A program made the translations under genes and the position numbers. From NCBI RefSeq assembly GCF_900109615.1, contig NZ_FOIX01000004.1, positions 124,001 to 188,000 of the forward strand: a stretch of 64,000 nt of DNA. Direction: 5' to 3'. Of this stretch, positions 17,644 through 27,941 are shown piece by piece; the first letter of the stretch is position 1; each line of letters begins with the position of its first letter. Source of the DNA: Kaistella antarctica (GTDB lineage Bacteria; Bacteroidota; Bacteroidia; Flavobacteriales; Weeksellaceae). The notes under the pieces were generated by a model. The model did no database searches. It had not been told where the DNA came from and saw only the letters and a program-made list of their open reading frames with translations.

Positions 17644-17687
17644 TGCTCTAAATGTTTCCTAAGAAAATAATTTTGGCATTTTACTGA

Positions 17688-17843
17688 TTAATTACTTCCT
17701 ACTTTGCAATTGCATTTCAGCGCTGACTTCAATTTCTTTCTGCATTTTTTTCCTTTGTAAGGGGCAAAAAGTAAGGCGAGTCCTGCGCTCAACAAACCAA
17801 CTGCTACAATTGTAATCATTGAATTTCCGGTACACTTTTTCAT
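17688..17843 (-). CDS. Small YtxH-like membrane protein
   Basis: 51 residues. It begins MKKCTGNSMITIVAVGLLS, continues through a single hydrophobic segment to LFAPYKGKK, then a basic Cys-containing tail (CRKKLKSALKCNCKVGSN). The pattern of one membrane segment followed by APxxGxxxR/K matches YtxH-family small stress proteins, although the soluble tail is short. It lies between the regulator gene and the giant glucan synthase gene. A perfect palindrome AATGAC-GCAA-GTCATT at 17905-17920 is about 62 bp upstream of its start. Real because of family pattern, coherent composition and promoter element; function unknown. Confidence 0.65.
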   Translation of the reverse strand: MKKCTGNSMITIVAVGLLSAGLALLFAPYKGKKCRKKLKSALKCNCKVGSN

Positions 17844-17904
17844 ATTATTTTTATTTTATATTATTTATTCTTTTATAAAGGTCGCTAAAAAAAGCCTTCC
17901 TACC

Positions 17905-17920
17905 AATGACGCAAGTCATT
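17905..17920. promoter_or_regulatory. Perfect Crp/Fnr-type palindrome AATGACGCAAGTCATT
   Basis: TGAC-GCAA-GTCA with matching AA/TT flanks: 6+6 bp perfect dyad with a 4-base centre. It is upstream of the small YtxH-like gene (minus strand) and 65 bp beyond the stop of the glucan synthase gene. This is the best-formed copy of the motif in the window. Confidence 0.55.
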
Positions 17921-17984
17921 AGTAGATTTAAAAAGATAGAATAATGGACGAATTTTCATTCTTAAAAAAACTCGCCCTTATTCT

Positions 17985-20900
17985 TTAAATTAAAACATGA
18001 ACCTCCACCTCATGATGCTTTCCATCATCCAATAATGAGAAAATATTTCCTTTTCCTTTTTCATTATCCATTTTCCACCAAGAATTTTCAATATCGTTTT
18101 CCTGATAAACGGTGATGATATAAGTCGCTGTTTTGAAACGGTATTTAATCGTTACTGAAGGCCATTCTTCCGGGAAACACGGCGTCAATTTAATTTGATC
18201 AACCATGATTTCCATGCCCAGCAACGAGCCGATAATAAACTGGTTCATCCAACCCGAAGAACCCGTGTACCAAGTCCAGCCACCGCGACCACGATGGGTT
18301 TCATTAGCGTAAACATCAGCAGCCATCACATAAGGTTCAACTTTGTAAATTTCTACATCATCCTGATCTAAAGCATGATTAATAGGTTGCACCAGACTAA
18401 AAAGTTCATACGCAGTTTTCCGATCTCCAAGGGCAGCAAATGCCATCAGCGTCCAAATCGCCGCGTGAGAATATTGTCCGCCATTTTCTCGCACGCCTGG
18501 AACATAGCCTTTAATATAACCTGGATTCAAATCAGATTTGTCAAACGGTGGATCAAGAACCTGAATGATTTTCACATCTCTTTTCACCAGATATTTGTTT
18601 AAAGAATTCATCGCCTGATTTCTTCTAGCTTCCGGTGCGGCATTCGTTAAGACCGACCAACTTTGGGAAATGGCATCAATGCTGCATTCTTCATTAATTT
18701 TCGAGCCAAGCGGCGTTCCATCATCAAACCAAGCGCGCTTATACCATTCGCCATCCCACGCATTTTTTTCAATGTTGGATTGTAACTGAATGGCCTCTTC
18801 TTGACAAGTCTTGGCAAATTCAACATCGCCGTATTCAAGAGCCACGTTTTCAAAATTCGTAAGAATATCAAATAGAAAAAACGCCAGCCAAACGCTTTCG
18901 CCTTTTCCTTTATTTCCGACCTGATCCATCCCGTCATTCCAGTCACCCGAACCCATTAATGGTAAACCGTGTTCCCCGAAACGCAGACTATGTTTGATGG
19001 CGAGCACACAATGTTGGTACAAATCTGCACTTGCATGTCCATTCATCGGCAAATCATAAAGGGAATCTTCTCCTTCATGCAGCAATCTGGATTCTAAAAA
19101 TCCTGTTTGCTCTTTCAAAATTTCTACATCGCCCGTCACATTTAAATATTTGTAAAGGACAAACGGTAACCACAAAAGATCATCGGAACAATTGGTTCGA
19201 ACTCCACGGCCTTCTGGCGGGTGCCACCAATGCTGAACATCGCCTTCTTTAAACTGTCGAGAAGAATTTAAGAGAATTTGCTCCCGTGCGAATTCAGGTT
19301 TTGTATTCAGTAAAGAAAGAACATCCTGAATCTGATCTCTGAAACCAAATGCACCGCCCGACTGATAAAAGCCACTTCTACCAAATAACCTGGAGACAAT
19401 CGTTTGGTAGGTGAGCCAGCCATTCGCCAGAAGATTCAGTGCTTCATCTGGAGTTTCGACCTGTACTGTTTGAACCAAATCATTCCAGTATGTTTTTACC
19501 AAATCAAACGATACCTGCACCTCATCTAAATCTGAAAATGTCTGAATCAACTCTATCGCTTGGGCAGTGTTTTCTCCACTTCCAATTAGGAAAACAATTT
19601 CCCTTTCTTCTCCCGGAAGTAAATTAAATTTGCCTTGTAAACCAGCGCACGTGTCGTGTCCGGCACCTACTCTTCCTCGCAAATCCTGACGCAGCATCGC
19701 TTCTGGATTAGCCAATGTTTTATTTCTGCCTAAGAACTTAGCGCGGTCAGTCGTATAACTATACTTCCCAGCTCCGATGATTTTGAAAAAGGCTACCCGA
19801 TCAGCAAAAGCATCATTGTATCTATTTCTAAAGAGCAAGGCTCCGTTTTCTACGTCGTATTCCGACAAAATATGCATATTCGTTTTGGAGCGGACATTGC
19901 CCAAGACGATTTCAAGATAACCAGTGGAAGATAGTTTTCTCAATCGGTCTGTTTTATTTTTAAGGGTAAGCACGACAAATTTAATGGGTGCTTCTTTGTC
20001 CACAAAGACTTTCATTTCCGAAGATATGCCGTTCTCAATATGGTCGTATTTCGTATAACCAAATCCGTGAGTCGCGATAAAATTAGAATCACTTTTTACC
20101 GGAAAGGGCGCCGGCGACCAAAACATTCCGGTTTCTTCATCACGCAGATAAAATGCTTCCCCACTTAAATCTAGCACGGGATCATTATGCCAAGGAGTTA
20201 TGCGGTATTCATGCGCATTCACCGCCCAAGTATAGGCCGAGCCACTTTCTGAAACGACTGTTCCAAGGGTCGGATTCGCAATCACGTTAACCCACGGTGC
20301 TGGCGTGGTGGAGTGCTTGCCGATCAGGATTTTATATTCTTTTCCTTCAGTCGTAAAACCACCCGTTCCGTTAAAGAACTTAAGATCTGAAGGTAATTCT
20401 AAGTTTTCCGCTTTAATTTTTTCAACTGGTTTTACGTCAATTTCAATTAAAGGTGAGGAGCCAATTTCTCTGATTTGTCCAGCAACCTGATCAGATAAAG
20501 ATCCATTGCTATCGCTGATGATTATTTTGGCAACACTTTCAAATAAAGTTCGATCCTCAGAAGATATTTGATCGGTTGATTTTACATATATTTCTCCAGG
20601 TACATGACCTGTTAAAGTATTAACCGCTGAAATCATTCCCAAGATTTGATCTTGCAACTCGTGTCGGTAAGAACCATGATCTTCATTCCAAATTACCAAA
20701 TCTACATTCAATCCTTTGAGTTGCCAATAGGAATGCGCCTTGATCATTTGAGAAACCAAATCGAGATTATCCATATCAAAAATCTGCAGCAAGACAATCG
20801 GTAAATCACCAGATACAGAATGACTCCAAAGGCCAGATTGACCTCTAAAATTGTTTTCAATAATGGCGGCCGGAGCGCGTAAGGCAGCGTTTGAATAAAT

Positions 20901-23900
20901 AACAGATGAGGCTAGTTTGCCATAAAGTTGCGCCTCCGATTCGCTGGCGTTAATTTGTTTTAATAAAACCTGACTGTGCGTCCAGGAAAGATCAAGGGCA
21001 CGTCTCTTTAAATTTTTGTCTCTGTATTTATGCATCAGCGCCGTACTTTCATCGCGACTTTCTGAAATTCCATAAATCAAATCAATGGTCGCCGTGCTGT
21101 AAGGCTTGATGGTAATTCGACATTTAGTCGACATTATTGGATCTAAAACCGCACCTTTATTTCCAGCTAATTGACCAACTTCCAGTGCCTGCGGATTGGC
21201 TAAAGTTCGTCCTCTGCCGATGAATTTCATTCGGTCTGTTTCAAAGGAAACTTCTTTTACTTCCGCGCCATAAGCGTCGACTAAATGGAAAAAATGCGGT
21301 GGCAATTCATCTTTAGAGCGAGGTCTTCTGGTTCCAAATATTGCCTGATGCTCTGGCTGAATTTCAGTCTGCACAAATAGATTGCTAAAGGCAGGATGCG
21401 CCTCATCAGAAGCCTGGCTTGCCAAAACGAGTTCTGTATAACTGGTAATTTCCAGCGTCTTTTCAACTTGTGAGCGGTTGGTAATCTGAATTTTTCTGAT
21501 TTCTACATTATCTTCCGGAGAAACTACAATTTGGGTTTTGGTTTCGAAACCGAAATCCCATCGGTAAAACTCAATCGTGCCCAAAGAATAGACGGCCTCA
21601 TAACTTTTCGATGGTTGAAGCGTAGGTTGATACGTATTTGACCAAAAGTTTCCGCTGTTTACATCTTTGATATAACAGAAAATTCCGTAATTATCTTTGA
21701 TCGCATCTTCTCGCCAGCGGGTAACTGCAATGTCTTTCCAGCGGCTGTATCCGCCACCTGAATTGGAAACCATCACTTGATAATTTCCGTTACTCAATAA
21801 CTGTAATTCCGGTATTGGTGTGTTTGGAGTATCGACAATTCTTAACTGTGGATCGGCTTCGGTTGTATTGGTCTCACTAATTTTAGCCGTATGAGCATAA
21901 AAAATAGACGTGGTCGGAATGCGCTCCTGCAACAATAATAAGGTCGCCTGAAAACGCAGTTCCGCCGCAAATCGATTTTGCATCGGTTTATTTAATAATA
22001 CATAAGCGAAAGATAAAAAGCCCATTCCTTGGTGGTGCGCCATGTAGGAATTAAGCACCACATGCTTCTCACCACGAGGGACCCGAGTTTTAGTGTAATC
22101 AATGGCTTCGTAAAAACCATATTCTCCCTCAAAACCTTCTTCAGCCAGAAGTTTTAAATTGGAGGTTGCACTTTTTGGAGCCACCATCAAACCGAGCATA
22201 CTGGCATAGGGCGCAATCACTAAATCATTCTCTAAACCTCTCTTTAATCCTAAGCCTGGAACTCCAAAAGCCTGATATTGGTAGTTGAGACTCCCATCGA
22301 CACTATTGTAACCCGACTCTGAAATTCCCCAAGGAACATCCCGTGTTTTAGCATATTCTATTTGCCTTTTTACCATCGCGATGTTGGTTGCATGAAGCAA
22401 GGTATTTTCGTAAGTCGGCATTACCAACTGTGGCATTAAATATTCGAACATCGATCCGCTCCAGGATAATAGGACTGGTCCATCTTTCGAGTCGGTCAAC
22501 AAACGACCTAATGAAAACCAACTTTCCTGCGGCAGCAATCCTTGTGCAATTCCAACGAAAATACCCATCCTCGCTTCGGAAGCAAGCATGTCGTAAAAAC
22601 TGTCATCGCGCCTGAGTTCATCTACATTGTAACCAATCGAAAGGTGACTGGTATCTTTATCCATCAAAAATTGATAATCTACAATGCTCAATTGCTCCAT
22701 TTCTTCTGCTAATTGCTCGAAAAGTTCAAGTTTTGCCGGGATATAACTTAAACCAGTTAAAAAATAATTTTCTAATTTTAGCAACCAATCCACTTCCTCA
22801 TCGTCTTTCGTTTCTTCTCTGTACTGATTAATCTGCTCGAGAACTTCGTCTTTCATTTCCAAAAGAGACACATAAGAAGGATTGGTATCTAACTTTGATA
22901 AACCTGAAAATGCTTTAGGCAGAGGCAAAAGAGCTAACCAAGGAATTTGAGAATATAATTCTGTACGAATATTTTCAATTTGATTTTTTAATTTCAGAAT
23001 CCATTTGCCCGATTCTTCATTTTCATCAAACCCAAATAATTGGTCAGTGAAACCGATCAGATCATCTAAATTTCTTTTGATTCCTGATAAAGAATTATTT
23101 TTTTCACGATCAGCCTCAAGGAGTAAACTCGCTATGTTTTCAATATTTTCGTTCTTTTCCTCTTTAAAAAAATCCTGTATAATTCCAATTGTGGCTTGCA
23201 GACCATTAAAGGTTTCCACATTGAAAAGAGCGTTTGTTTTAAAGGCTAAAATCCCTTGACGTAAAATTAAAAGATGCCCAACCAAGTTTCCACTATCCAC
23301 GGTTGAAACATACGCAGGTCTAAGGATTGACAAGTCACGCGTATCATACCAGTTATAAAAGTGGCCTTTGAAGCGATCCATTTTATTTAAAGTTTTAAGC
23401 GTATTACTTGACCTTAAAAGAACTTCCTTCATGGTAATATATCCGAAATCGTACGCGGTAAGATTCGCCAGCAAATACAAGCCAATATTCGTGGGAGACG
23501 TACGGTGAGCGATAATCGGATGTGGGTGATTTTGATAATTATCAGGTGGTAGCCAATTCTCAGTTTCGTTCACAAACAGTTCAAAAAAGCCCCAGGTTTT
23601 TCGGGCTGCTTTGTGTAGAAATACTTTATCCTGTACTGAAATATCAGGCGCTTCTTCTTTTTCCGTCAAACTCAATCGCCACGCAATTGCCGGTGAAACA
23701 AACCATAAGATAAGGATAGGAATCGCCACAAATAGGGCGGGTGCGTTTCCGTAAATTAATGAAAATAAACAAATTAAGGCCAGCGCAGGGCCAATCCACA
23801 TTTTTTGAAACAAGTAGGAAATACTATTTTTTGACTGTGGTGAAACTGCGGCCGAGGGCGTCCATTCCAATAATTTTTTACCACTGAAAAGCATTCTCCA

Positions 23901-26669
23901 GGTAGTTCTTATAATTGCATCTGAAAATCGGTAGGCTTCGTAAGGCAAGACTGCAAGACCAAACATAAAACGCAGCAGCACTTCCTTTACCGTATTACCT
24001 ACTTCAGAAATATGGGCTTTGTAGTTCAAATCTTCGGGGCGACGGAATAGCTGCAGAAATGCTGCCGCCATTACAGGCAAGGAAATAATTAGCGTAACAG
24101 CCAAAGTCCAAAACCAGGGATGAGGTAAAACCGACCACCCCAGAATTAGAATTGATAATAAAGATATCGGCAGTAAACTTCTACGCAGATTGTCAGTTAT
24201 TTTCCAACGAGCGAGAAGAGACAGTTTATTACGGACGAGCTTGCCAGATTTATTTTTGACAAAGGGTAAAATCCAGGCGGCTATTTGCCAGTCACCTCTG
24301 ATCCAGCGATGCTGCCTTTTTACATCAGCCTCATAATTCGACGGATCATCTTCATACAAAACAACATCGCTCAGTAAGCCAGACCGCACATAACTTCCCT
24401 CCAATAAATCATGGCTAAGGATTCGGTTTTCGGGAAAACGATCACCTAAAACTTTTTCAAAAATATCCACCGCATAAATTCCTTTTCCGATAAAAGATCC
24501 TTCTCTAAAAAGGTCTTGATAAACATCGGAAGAAGCGCGGGTATAAGGATCGATCCCGTTCATATCTCCTTGTAAACGGAGGTATAATGAAGTTTTATCT
24601 TTAGGAAAATTGGACGCAATTCTCGGTTGTAAAATTCCGTAACCTTCTACTACTCTATTTTTACTTTGGTCGTAAACTGCGCAGTTTAAAGGATGTGCCA
24701 TCGTCGCGATTAATTTCCAGGCTGCCTCTCTCGGAAGTTGGGTATCAGAATCGAGGGTTATGACATATTTAATATTTTGGAGAATAGTAAAGTCGCCTAT
24801 AATCCGGCTAAAATCAGCAGTTATCCCTTTTGTAATTAAGGTATTTAAAGCAGAAAGTTTTCCTCTTTTACGCTCGTAGCCGATCCATTTACCTTCTTTT
24901 GGATTCCATTTTCTAGGTCGATGGAAAAGGTAAAATAGGTCTGGTTGCCTGGTCTGGGAATATTTATCGTTGAGGTGTTGAATGCTTTCAATCACCAAAT
25001 CAAGAAATGAATCGTCGGTCGGCATTATTTCCGTCACCGCATCTGTAAAATCGGTTAAGAGACTGAAGTGTAAGTGCTTTTCACGGTTGGCTAAAAATCG
25101 TATTTCGAGCGCTTCAACATCTTCTTCAATTCCCTTTTTGCTGGAGAGCATGGTGGGAATCGTGACGAGCGTACGATATTCGGCAGGGATTCCTTTTGAA
25201 AAATCTAGCCTTGGTAAAATTTTAGGGGTAACCCAAATTGTGGCAAGCCAGTTGGAGAAAGAAATTGCCAGATGAGCACCGCCAGCAAGAGATAGCAGAA
25301 CCATCAAAGCAAGAAATTTCCAACTAAAAACTCCTGTCGCTGAGGCTACCGAGAACAGTAGAAAAGCGATTGATAAAGTAAAAATTGAAATCAAAGTCAA
25401 GTAAATAAAAACTGGATTTTTCGCCAGGAAACTGGTCAAACTTTGCTTAGCATTAAAGCGAGTCTGCGAAACTTTCTTTAATTGATCGAAACCTTTATCA
25501 ATCAAATAATAGCCAACATACTGTCTTCTTGGATCACCGGAAGAACTGGATTCTTTAGATAAGTCAACCGCTTTTTCTGCAATTTCAGCTTCGGAGAGTG
25601 GGCTGTGCAGGGCAATCGTTTCGATGACGTGTCGATATCGATCACGCGTGGCAAAATCTAATTTAGAATACGTGTTGGTGATATCTTTCTTTAAAATTTG
25701 CTCTACGATACTACAGGTCTCAACGAATTTCCGCCAGTCATTGGTGCCACTAAATCTTAAAGTTTCAATAGAATTTTTAACAGAGACTTGATCAGCAGCT
25801 TGTTTTTGGTTTTCATTCCAGATCAAATCCTTTCCATTTAATCCGTCTTTAGACAATCTTTGCTCTAACCAACTCAAGGGAAGCGCAAAAGCGGGACCTT
25901 TACCTTGAAGTTTGCGCGTAAACTTCGCCACAAAAGCACTATTAAAAATCACATTCGCTCGAGCCATATCAGCAATGATCAACATTAAATCCGCCGGATC
26001 CTCGCTCACTGTTTCGATGATTTGCTCGCTCCAGTACACGGCAATATTATTATCAATCATATCAACCGCTGTTTTTTCAGCAATCCTTCTAAGGTTTTCG
26101 ATAATGGCGAGTTTCATCATGATGGGAATTGCCCACAACTCCCCTAAAGTCAACGTTTTTTCTGATTGATAGGCTAAAGTATAAGCAGTTAAACCGCCCG
26201 AATCAATGCGGCCATCACTGTGCGAAATTATTTCTAGAACAAGGTCATAAACACGAGGCATACTCTCAGAATTCCCGTTGGCCAAATAGGGCAAGCCTTC
26301 ACTGTATTTTTTGGGGAAATGTTTTCTAACGGTAACGATTTGTTCTTCTATCAAATAGAAATTATCCAACAGCCATTCGGCCGCAGGCGTAACCGAGTGA
26401 CCTGCCCGAATACTTTCTACCAGCAAATCCCTTACTTCCACTAAGATTTTCTGGTTATCATCTAGCCTTTGTAAGAGTTGGTCTTTTCGTTTGCCTTTTA
26501 GCAATTGATGAGAACGCGCCACGGTGCCAGCGTGCGTTTTCATTTGATTAAAATTATATAATTCGGAACGTATCGGATCTTCCGACGTCATATTTGAAAA
26601 AGAGTTGCTCTTTTGAAAATAGTCACGCATCCGAGATAGCATTTCGAAAACGGTAGTTTTTTTAATCAT
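17985..26669 (-). CDS. Giant cyclic beta-1,2-glucan synthase homologue (GT84 + GH94-type)
   Basis: 2894 residues, matching NdvB/ChvB/Cgs (about 2830-2870). N-terminal helical region 1-400; membrane segments about 415-480, 823-870 and 956-997; GT84 glycosyltransferase between the first two, with DxD-type LDSDTQLP near 640 and QHRWIRGDWQ near 787; a glucoamylase-like domain with LLSWSGSMFEYLMP near 1405 and SYMAHHQGMGF near 1545; two GH94-type carbohydrate-binding regions; and a C-terminal GH94-like phosphorylase domain with GSGDWNDGMDQ near 2576. Cgs enzymes polymerise UDP-glucose at the inner membrane, cyclise the chain and trim it by phosphorolysis; cyclic glucans act in osmoadaptation and host interaction. 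Product here is inferred. A near-match regulator palindrome lies 75 bp upstream. Confidence 0.88.
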   Translation of the reverse strand: MIKKTTVFEMLSRMRDYFQKSNSFSNMTSEDPIRSELYNFNQMKTHAGTVARSHQLLKGKRKDQLLQRLDDNQKILVEVRDLLVESIRAGHSVTPAAEWLLDNFYLIEEQIVTVRKHFPKKYSEGLPYLANGNSESMPRVYDLVLEIISHSDGRIDSGGLTAYTLAYQSEKTLTLGELWAIPIMMKLAIIENLRRIAEKTAVDMIDNNIAVYWSEQIIETVSEDPADLMLIIADMARANVIFNSAFVAKFTRKLQGKGPAFALPLSWLEQRLSKDGLNGKDLIWNENQKQAADQVSVKNSIETLRFSGTNDWRKFVETCSIVEQILKKDITNTYSKLDFATRDRYRHVIETIALHSPLSEAEIAEKAVDLSKESSSSGDPRRQYVGYYLIDKGFDQLKKVSQTRFNAKQSLTSFLAKNPVFIYLTLISIFTLSIAFLLFSVASATGVFSWKFLALMVLLSLAGGAHLAISFSNWLATIWVTPKILPRLDFSKGIPAEYRTLVTIPTMLSSKKGIEEDVEALEIRFLANREKHLHFSLLTDFTDAVTEIMPTDDSFLDLVIESIQHLNDKYSQTRQPDLFYLFHRPRKWNPKEGKWIGYERKRGKLSALNTLITKGITADFSRIIGDFTILQNIKYVITLDSDTQLPREAAWKLIATMAHPLNCAVYDQSKNRVVEGYGILQPRIASNFPKDKTSLYLRLQGDMNGIDPYTRASSDVYQDLFREGSFIGKGIYAVDIFEKVLGDRFPENRILSHDLLEGSYVRSGLLSDVVLYEDDPSNYEADVKRQHRWIRGDWQIAAWILPFVKNKSGKLVRNKLSLLARWKITDNLRRSLLPISLLSILILGWSVLPHPWFWTLAVTLIISLPVMAAAFLQLFRRPEDLNYKAHISEVGNTVKEVLLRFMFGLAVLPYEAYRFSDAIIRTTWRMLFSGKKLLEWTPSAAVSPQSKNSISYLFQKMWIGPALALICLFSLIYGNAPALFVAIPILILWFVSPAIAWRLSLTEKEEAPDISVQDKVFLHKAARKTWGFFELFVNETENWLPPDNYQNHPHPIIAHRTSPTNIGLYLLANLTAYDFGYITMKEVLLRSSNTLKTLNKMDRFKGHFYNWYDTRDLSILRPAYVSTVDSGNLVGHLLILRQGILAFKTNALFNVETFNGLQATIGIIQDFFKEEKNENIENIASLLLEADREKNNSLSGIKRNLDDLIGFTDQLFGFDENEESGKWILKLKNQIENIRTELYSQIPWLALLPLPKAFSGLSKLDTNPSYVSLLEMKDEVLEQINQYREETKDDEEVDWLLKLENYFLTGLSYIPAKLELFEQLAEEMEQLSIVDYQFLMDKDTSHLSIGYNVDELRRDDSFYDMLASEARMGIFVGIAQGLLPQESWFSLGRLLTDSKDGPVLLSWSGSMFEYLMPQLVMPTYENTLLHATNIAMVKRQIEYAKTRDVPWGISESGYNSVDGSLNYQYQAFGVPGLGLKRGLENDLVIAPYASMLGLMVAPKSATSNLKLLAEEGFEGEYGFYEAIDYTKTRVPRGEKHVVLNSYMAHHQGMGFLSFAYVLLNKPMQNRFAAELRFQATLLLLQERIPTTSIFYAHTAKISETNTTEADPQLRIVDTPNTPIPELQLLSNGNYQVMVSNSGGGYSRWKDIAVTRWREDAIKDNYGIFCYIKDVNSGNFWSNTYQPTLQPSKSYEAVYSLGTIEFYRWDFGFETKTQIVVSPEDNVEIRKIQITNRSQVEKTLEITSYTELVLASQASDEAHPAFSNLFVQTEIQPEHQAIFGTRRPRSKDELPPHFFHLVDAYGAEVKEVSFETDRMKFIGRGRTLANPQALEVGQLAGNKGAVLDPIMSTKCRITIKPYSTATIDLIYGISESRDESTALMHKYRDKNLKRRALDLSWTHSQVLLKQINASESEAQLYGKLASSVIYSNAALRAPAAIIENNFRGQSGLWSHSVSGDLPIVLLQIFDMDNLDLVSQMIKAHSYWQLKGLNVDLVIWNEDHGSYRHELQDQILGMISAVNTLTGHVPGEIYVKSTDQISSEDRTLFESVAKIIISDSNGSLSDQVAGQIREIGSSPLIEIDVKPVEKIKAENLELPSDLKFFNGTGGFTTEGKEYKILIGKHSTTPAPWVNVIANPTLGTVVSESGSAYTWAVNAHEYRITPWHNDPVLDLSGEAFYLRDEETGMFWSPAPFPVKSDSNFIATHGFGYTKYDHIENGISSEMKVFVDKEAPIKFVVLTLKNKTDRLRKLSSTGYLEIVLGNVRSKTNMHILSEYDVENGALLFRNRYNDAFADRVAFFKIIGAGKYSYTTDRAKFLGRNKTLANPEAMLRQDLRGRVGAGHDTCAGLQGKFNLLPGEEREIVFLIGSGENTAQAIELIQTFSDLDEVQVSFDLVKTYWNDLVQTVQVETPDEALNLLANGWLTYQTIVSRLFGRSGFYQSGGAFGFRDQIQDVLSLLNTKPEFAREQILLNSSRQFKEGDVQHWWHPPEGRGVRTNCSDDLLWLPFVLYKYLNVTGDVEILKEQTGFLESRLLHEGEDSLYDLPMNGHASADLYQHCVLAIKHSLRFGEHGLPLMGSGDWNDGMDQVGNKGKGESVWLAFFLFDILTNFENVALEYGDVEFAKTCQEEAIQLQSNIEKNAWDGEWYKRAWFDDGTPLGSKINEECSIDAISQSWSVLTNAAPEARRNQAMNSLNKYLVKRDVKIIQVLDPPFDKSDLNPGYIKGYVPGVRENGGQYSHAAIWTLMAFAALGDRKTAYELFSLVQPINHALDQDDVEIYKVEPYVMAADVYANETHRGRGGWTWYTGSSGWMNQFIIGSLLGMEIMVDQIKLTPCFPEEWPSVTIKYRFKTATYIITVYQENDIENSWWKMDNEKGKGNIFSLLDDGKHHEVEVHVLI

Positions 26670-26743
26670 TATATTTAATTTATAAAATGTTTCTGGATGA
26701 AAGAATTACTAATATTTATTTGATAGTTTATATAGTGTCGTTC

Positions 26744-26755
26744 GATTCAAGTCAA
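26744..26755. promoter_or_regulatory. Imperfect Crp/Fnr-type site upstream of the glucan synthase
   Basis: On the minus strand this reads TGAC-TTGA-ATCG, one outer mismatch from TGAY-N4-RTCA. It is 75 bp upstream of the ATG at 26669, a reasonable activator position. Weaker than the other copies. Confidence 0.35.
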
Positions 26756-26825
26756 AAGGTTCGTTGTATTTTAAATCGGAAATTAGATTCGTACTTGATG
26801 GCAGGGATTATTGAAAGCAATAATC

Positions 26826-27203
26826 TTACTCCAGAAACCTGAAAATATTTTTTTTGAGCTCGGCGTATACGTCTCTTTGGGTTTCCATGCGATTCCGTAA
26901 CTCAATATGCTTTTCAGATAAAACTGAATTCTCTCTTAGATCATTTGAGTTATTAAGCGATGATATGCGCATTTCCTTTTGCTCAATGGATTCCAGCAAA
27001 TCCTCGATGACTCCGCCATGATAAATAAATTGTTTTTGATAATACCCAACTTCTGCTAGTTCTTCCTTATCTGCCCACCGGGTTATCAATTCGCTAAGTT
27101 TACTGTTGAATGATTCGAGTTCGTTTTTCCAAAAAGAGATTTCACCTTTCCATCGCTGGTGTTCAAACTCCATATTATCGCTGTTTAAAAATGGTTTTTC
27201 CAT
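26826..27203 (-). CDS. Coiled-coil protein of unknown function
   Basis: 125 residues, almost entirely helical and charged (HQRWKGEISFWKNELESF, LITRWADKEELAEVGYYQKQ, RNRMETQRDVYAEL). It has no signal peptide or membrane segment, so it is cytoplasmic. I recognise it only as the kind of small coiled-coil protein that accompanies Bacteroidota stress genes. It is divergent from the frameshifted eRF1-like gene, with two TGAY-N4-RTCA palindromes in the shared control region, and 156 bp upstream of the giant synthase gene. A link to this regulon is inferred from position and sites. Confidence 0.65.
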   Translation of the reverse strand: MEKPFLNSDNMEFEHQRWKGEISFWKNELESFNSKLSELITRWADKEELAEVGYYQKQFIYHGGVIEDLLESIEQKEMRISSLNNSNDLRENSVLSEKHIELRNRMETQRDVYAELKKNIFRFLE

Positions 27204-27637
27204 GATTTCATCTGCTTAGATCAAGCCTTTTTTTTCCACTAATTTTTAGGAGGTCTAATTTCATCTTGTGTATTCTTTTCTGTTTTAAATCAAATGATAG
27301 GACAATCACGAGTTATCTTTAGAATTTCACTATTTTCAAAGATATATTGAACTGATCGCATTTCAAATGATCTTAGTCAGTTGCATCGTAATTCTCAGAC
27401 ATTACTATTCGACCATCCTCAAAAAAATGAATTATCCGCGGACTGACGGTGGTCATTTTGATTTAATAAGATTAAGGCTATGTTTGAAGTAATAGAAAAT
27501 TAATTTTTTAATCACTAATAAATCAAAGTCTTAAGTAACAATCTTATGTTGCTTCCCAATAGCAGTGATGTAAATCTAAAAATCTGTTAACGCAGATGAC
27601 TTGGTGACAAGTGCCTGGTAAATTATGGAGCCTTGCT
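27204..27637. promoter_or_regulatory. Divergent control region with two Crp/Fnr-type palindromes
   Basis: 434 bp between the coiled-coil gene and the frameshifted eRF1-like gene. It holds TGAT-CTTA-GTCA at 27368-27379 and TGAC-GGTG-GTCA at 27444-27455. The first shares the run CAAATGATCT with the site at 14741-14750. No coding sequence, hairpin terminator or RNA motif was otherwise seen. Confidence 0.5.
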
Positions 27638-27899
27638 ATGAATGAAATCATCGACAAAGCTTGTGATCACTTCCAACAGGCGAAGGGAAATGAACTCGGA
27701 AGTAATTTCATCAATAAAGTTTGCTGTCAAAATAACGGGTGATGCGGGAACCATTGAAAAAGGTGACTTAGGTAATCATAAGATCGATGACTTACTGGAT
27801 GATTTGGGAGAAATGGTTACTAAAATGGGCGGCAACGTAATGGTGATTCCACAACATAAGATGCCAACTGAGACTGGTGTTGCCGGAGTGTACCGTTAG
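27638..27899 (+). pseudogene. Frameshifted small protein resembling the tail of bacterial eRF1-like (baeRF) proteins
   Basis: From ATG 27638 one frame encodes MNEIIDKACDHFQQAKG; the next frame (+1) then carries EVISSIKFAVKITG, EKGDLGNHKIDDLLDDLGEM and MPTETGVAGVYR to a stop at 27899. Removing one G from the GGG at 27685-27687 joins both parts into an 86-residue protein. The GDLGN-DDLLDD...MPTETG-A-YR pattern resembles the C-terminal part of Vms1/eRF1-like bacterial proteins; this assignment is from memory and tentative. It is either a pseudogene or a consensus error in a short G run. The following gene also carries one extra base. Confidence 0.6.
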
Positions 27900-27941
27900 T
27901 AATCTATTCGTAGGAAAATTTAACATTAAAAAAAGTAAAGA

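Noticed and set aside
19031-26329. Many plus-strand frames inside the glucan synthase gene
   Set aside because: All are shadows of the long conserved minus-strand gene; none shows a domain or start signal.
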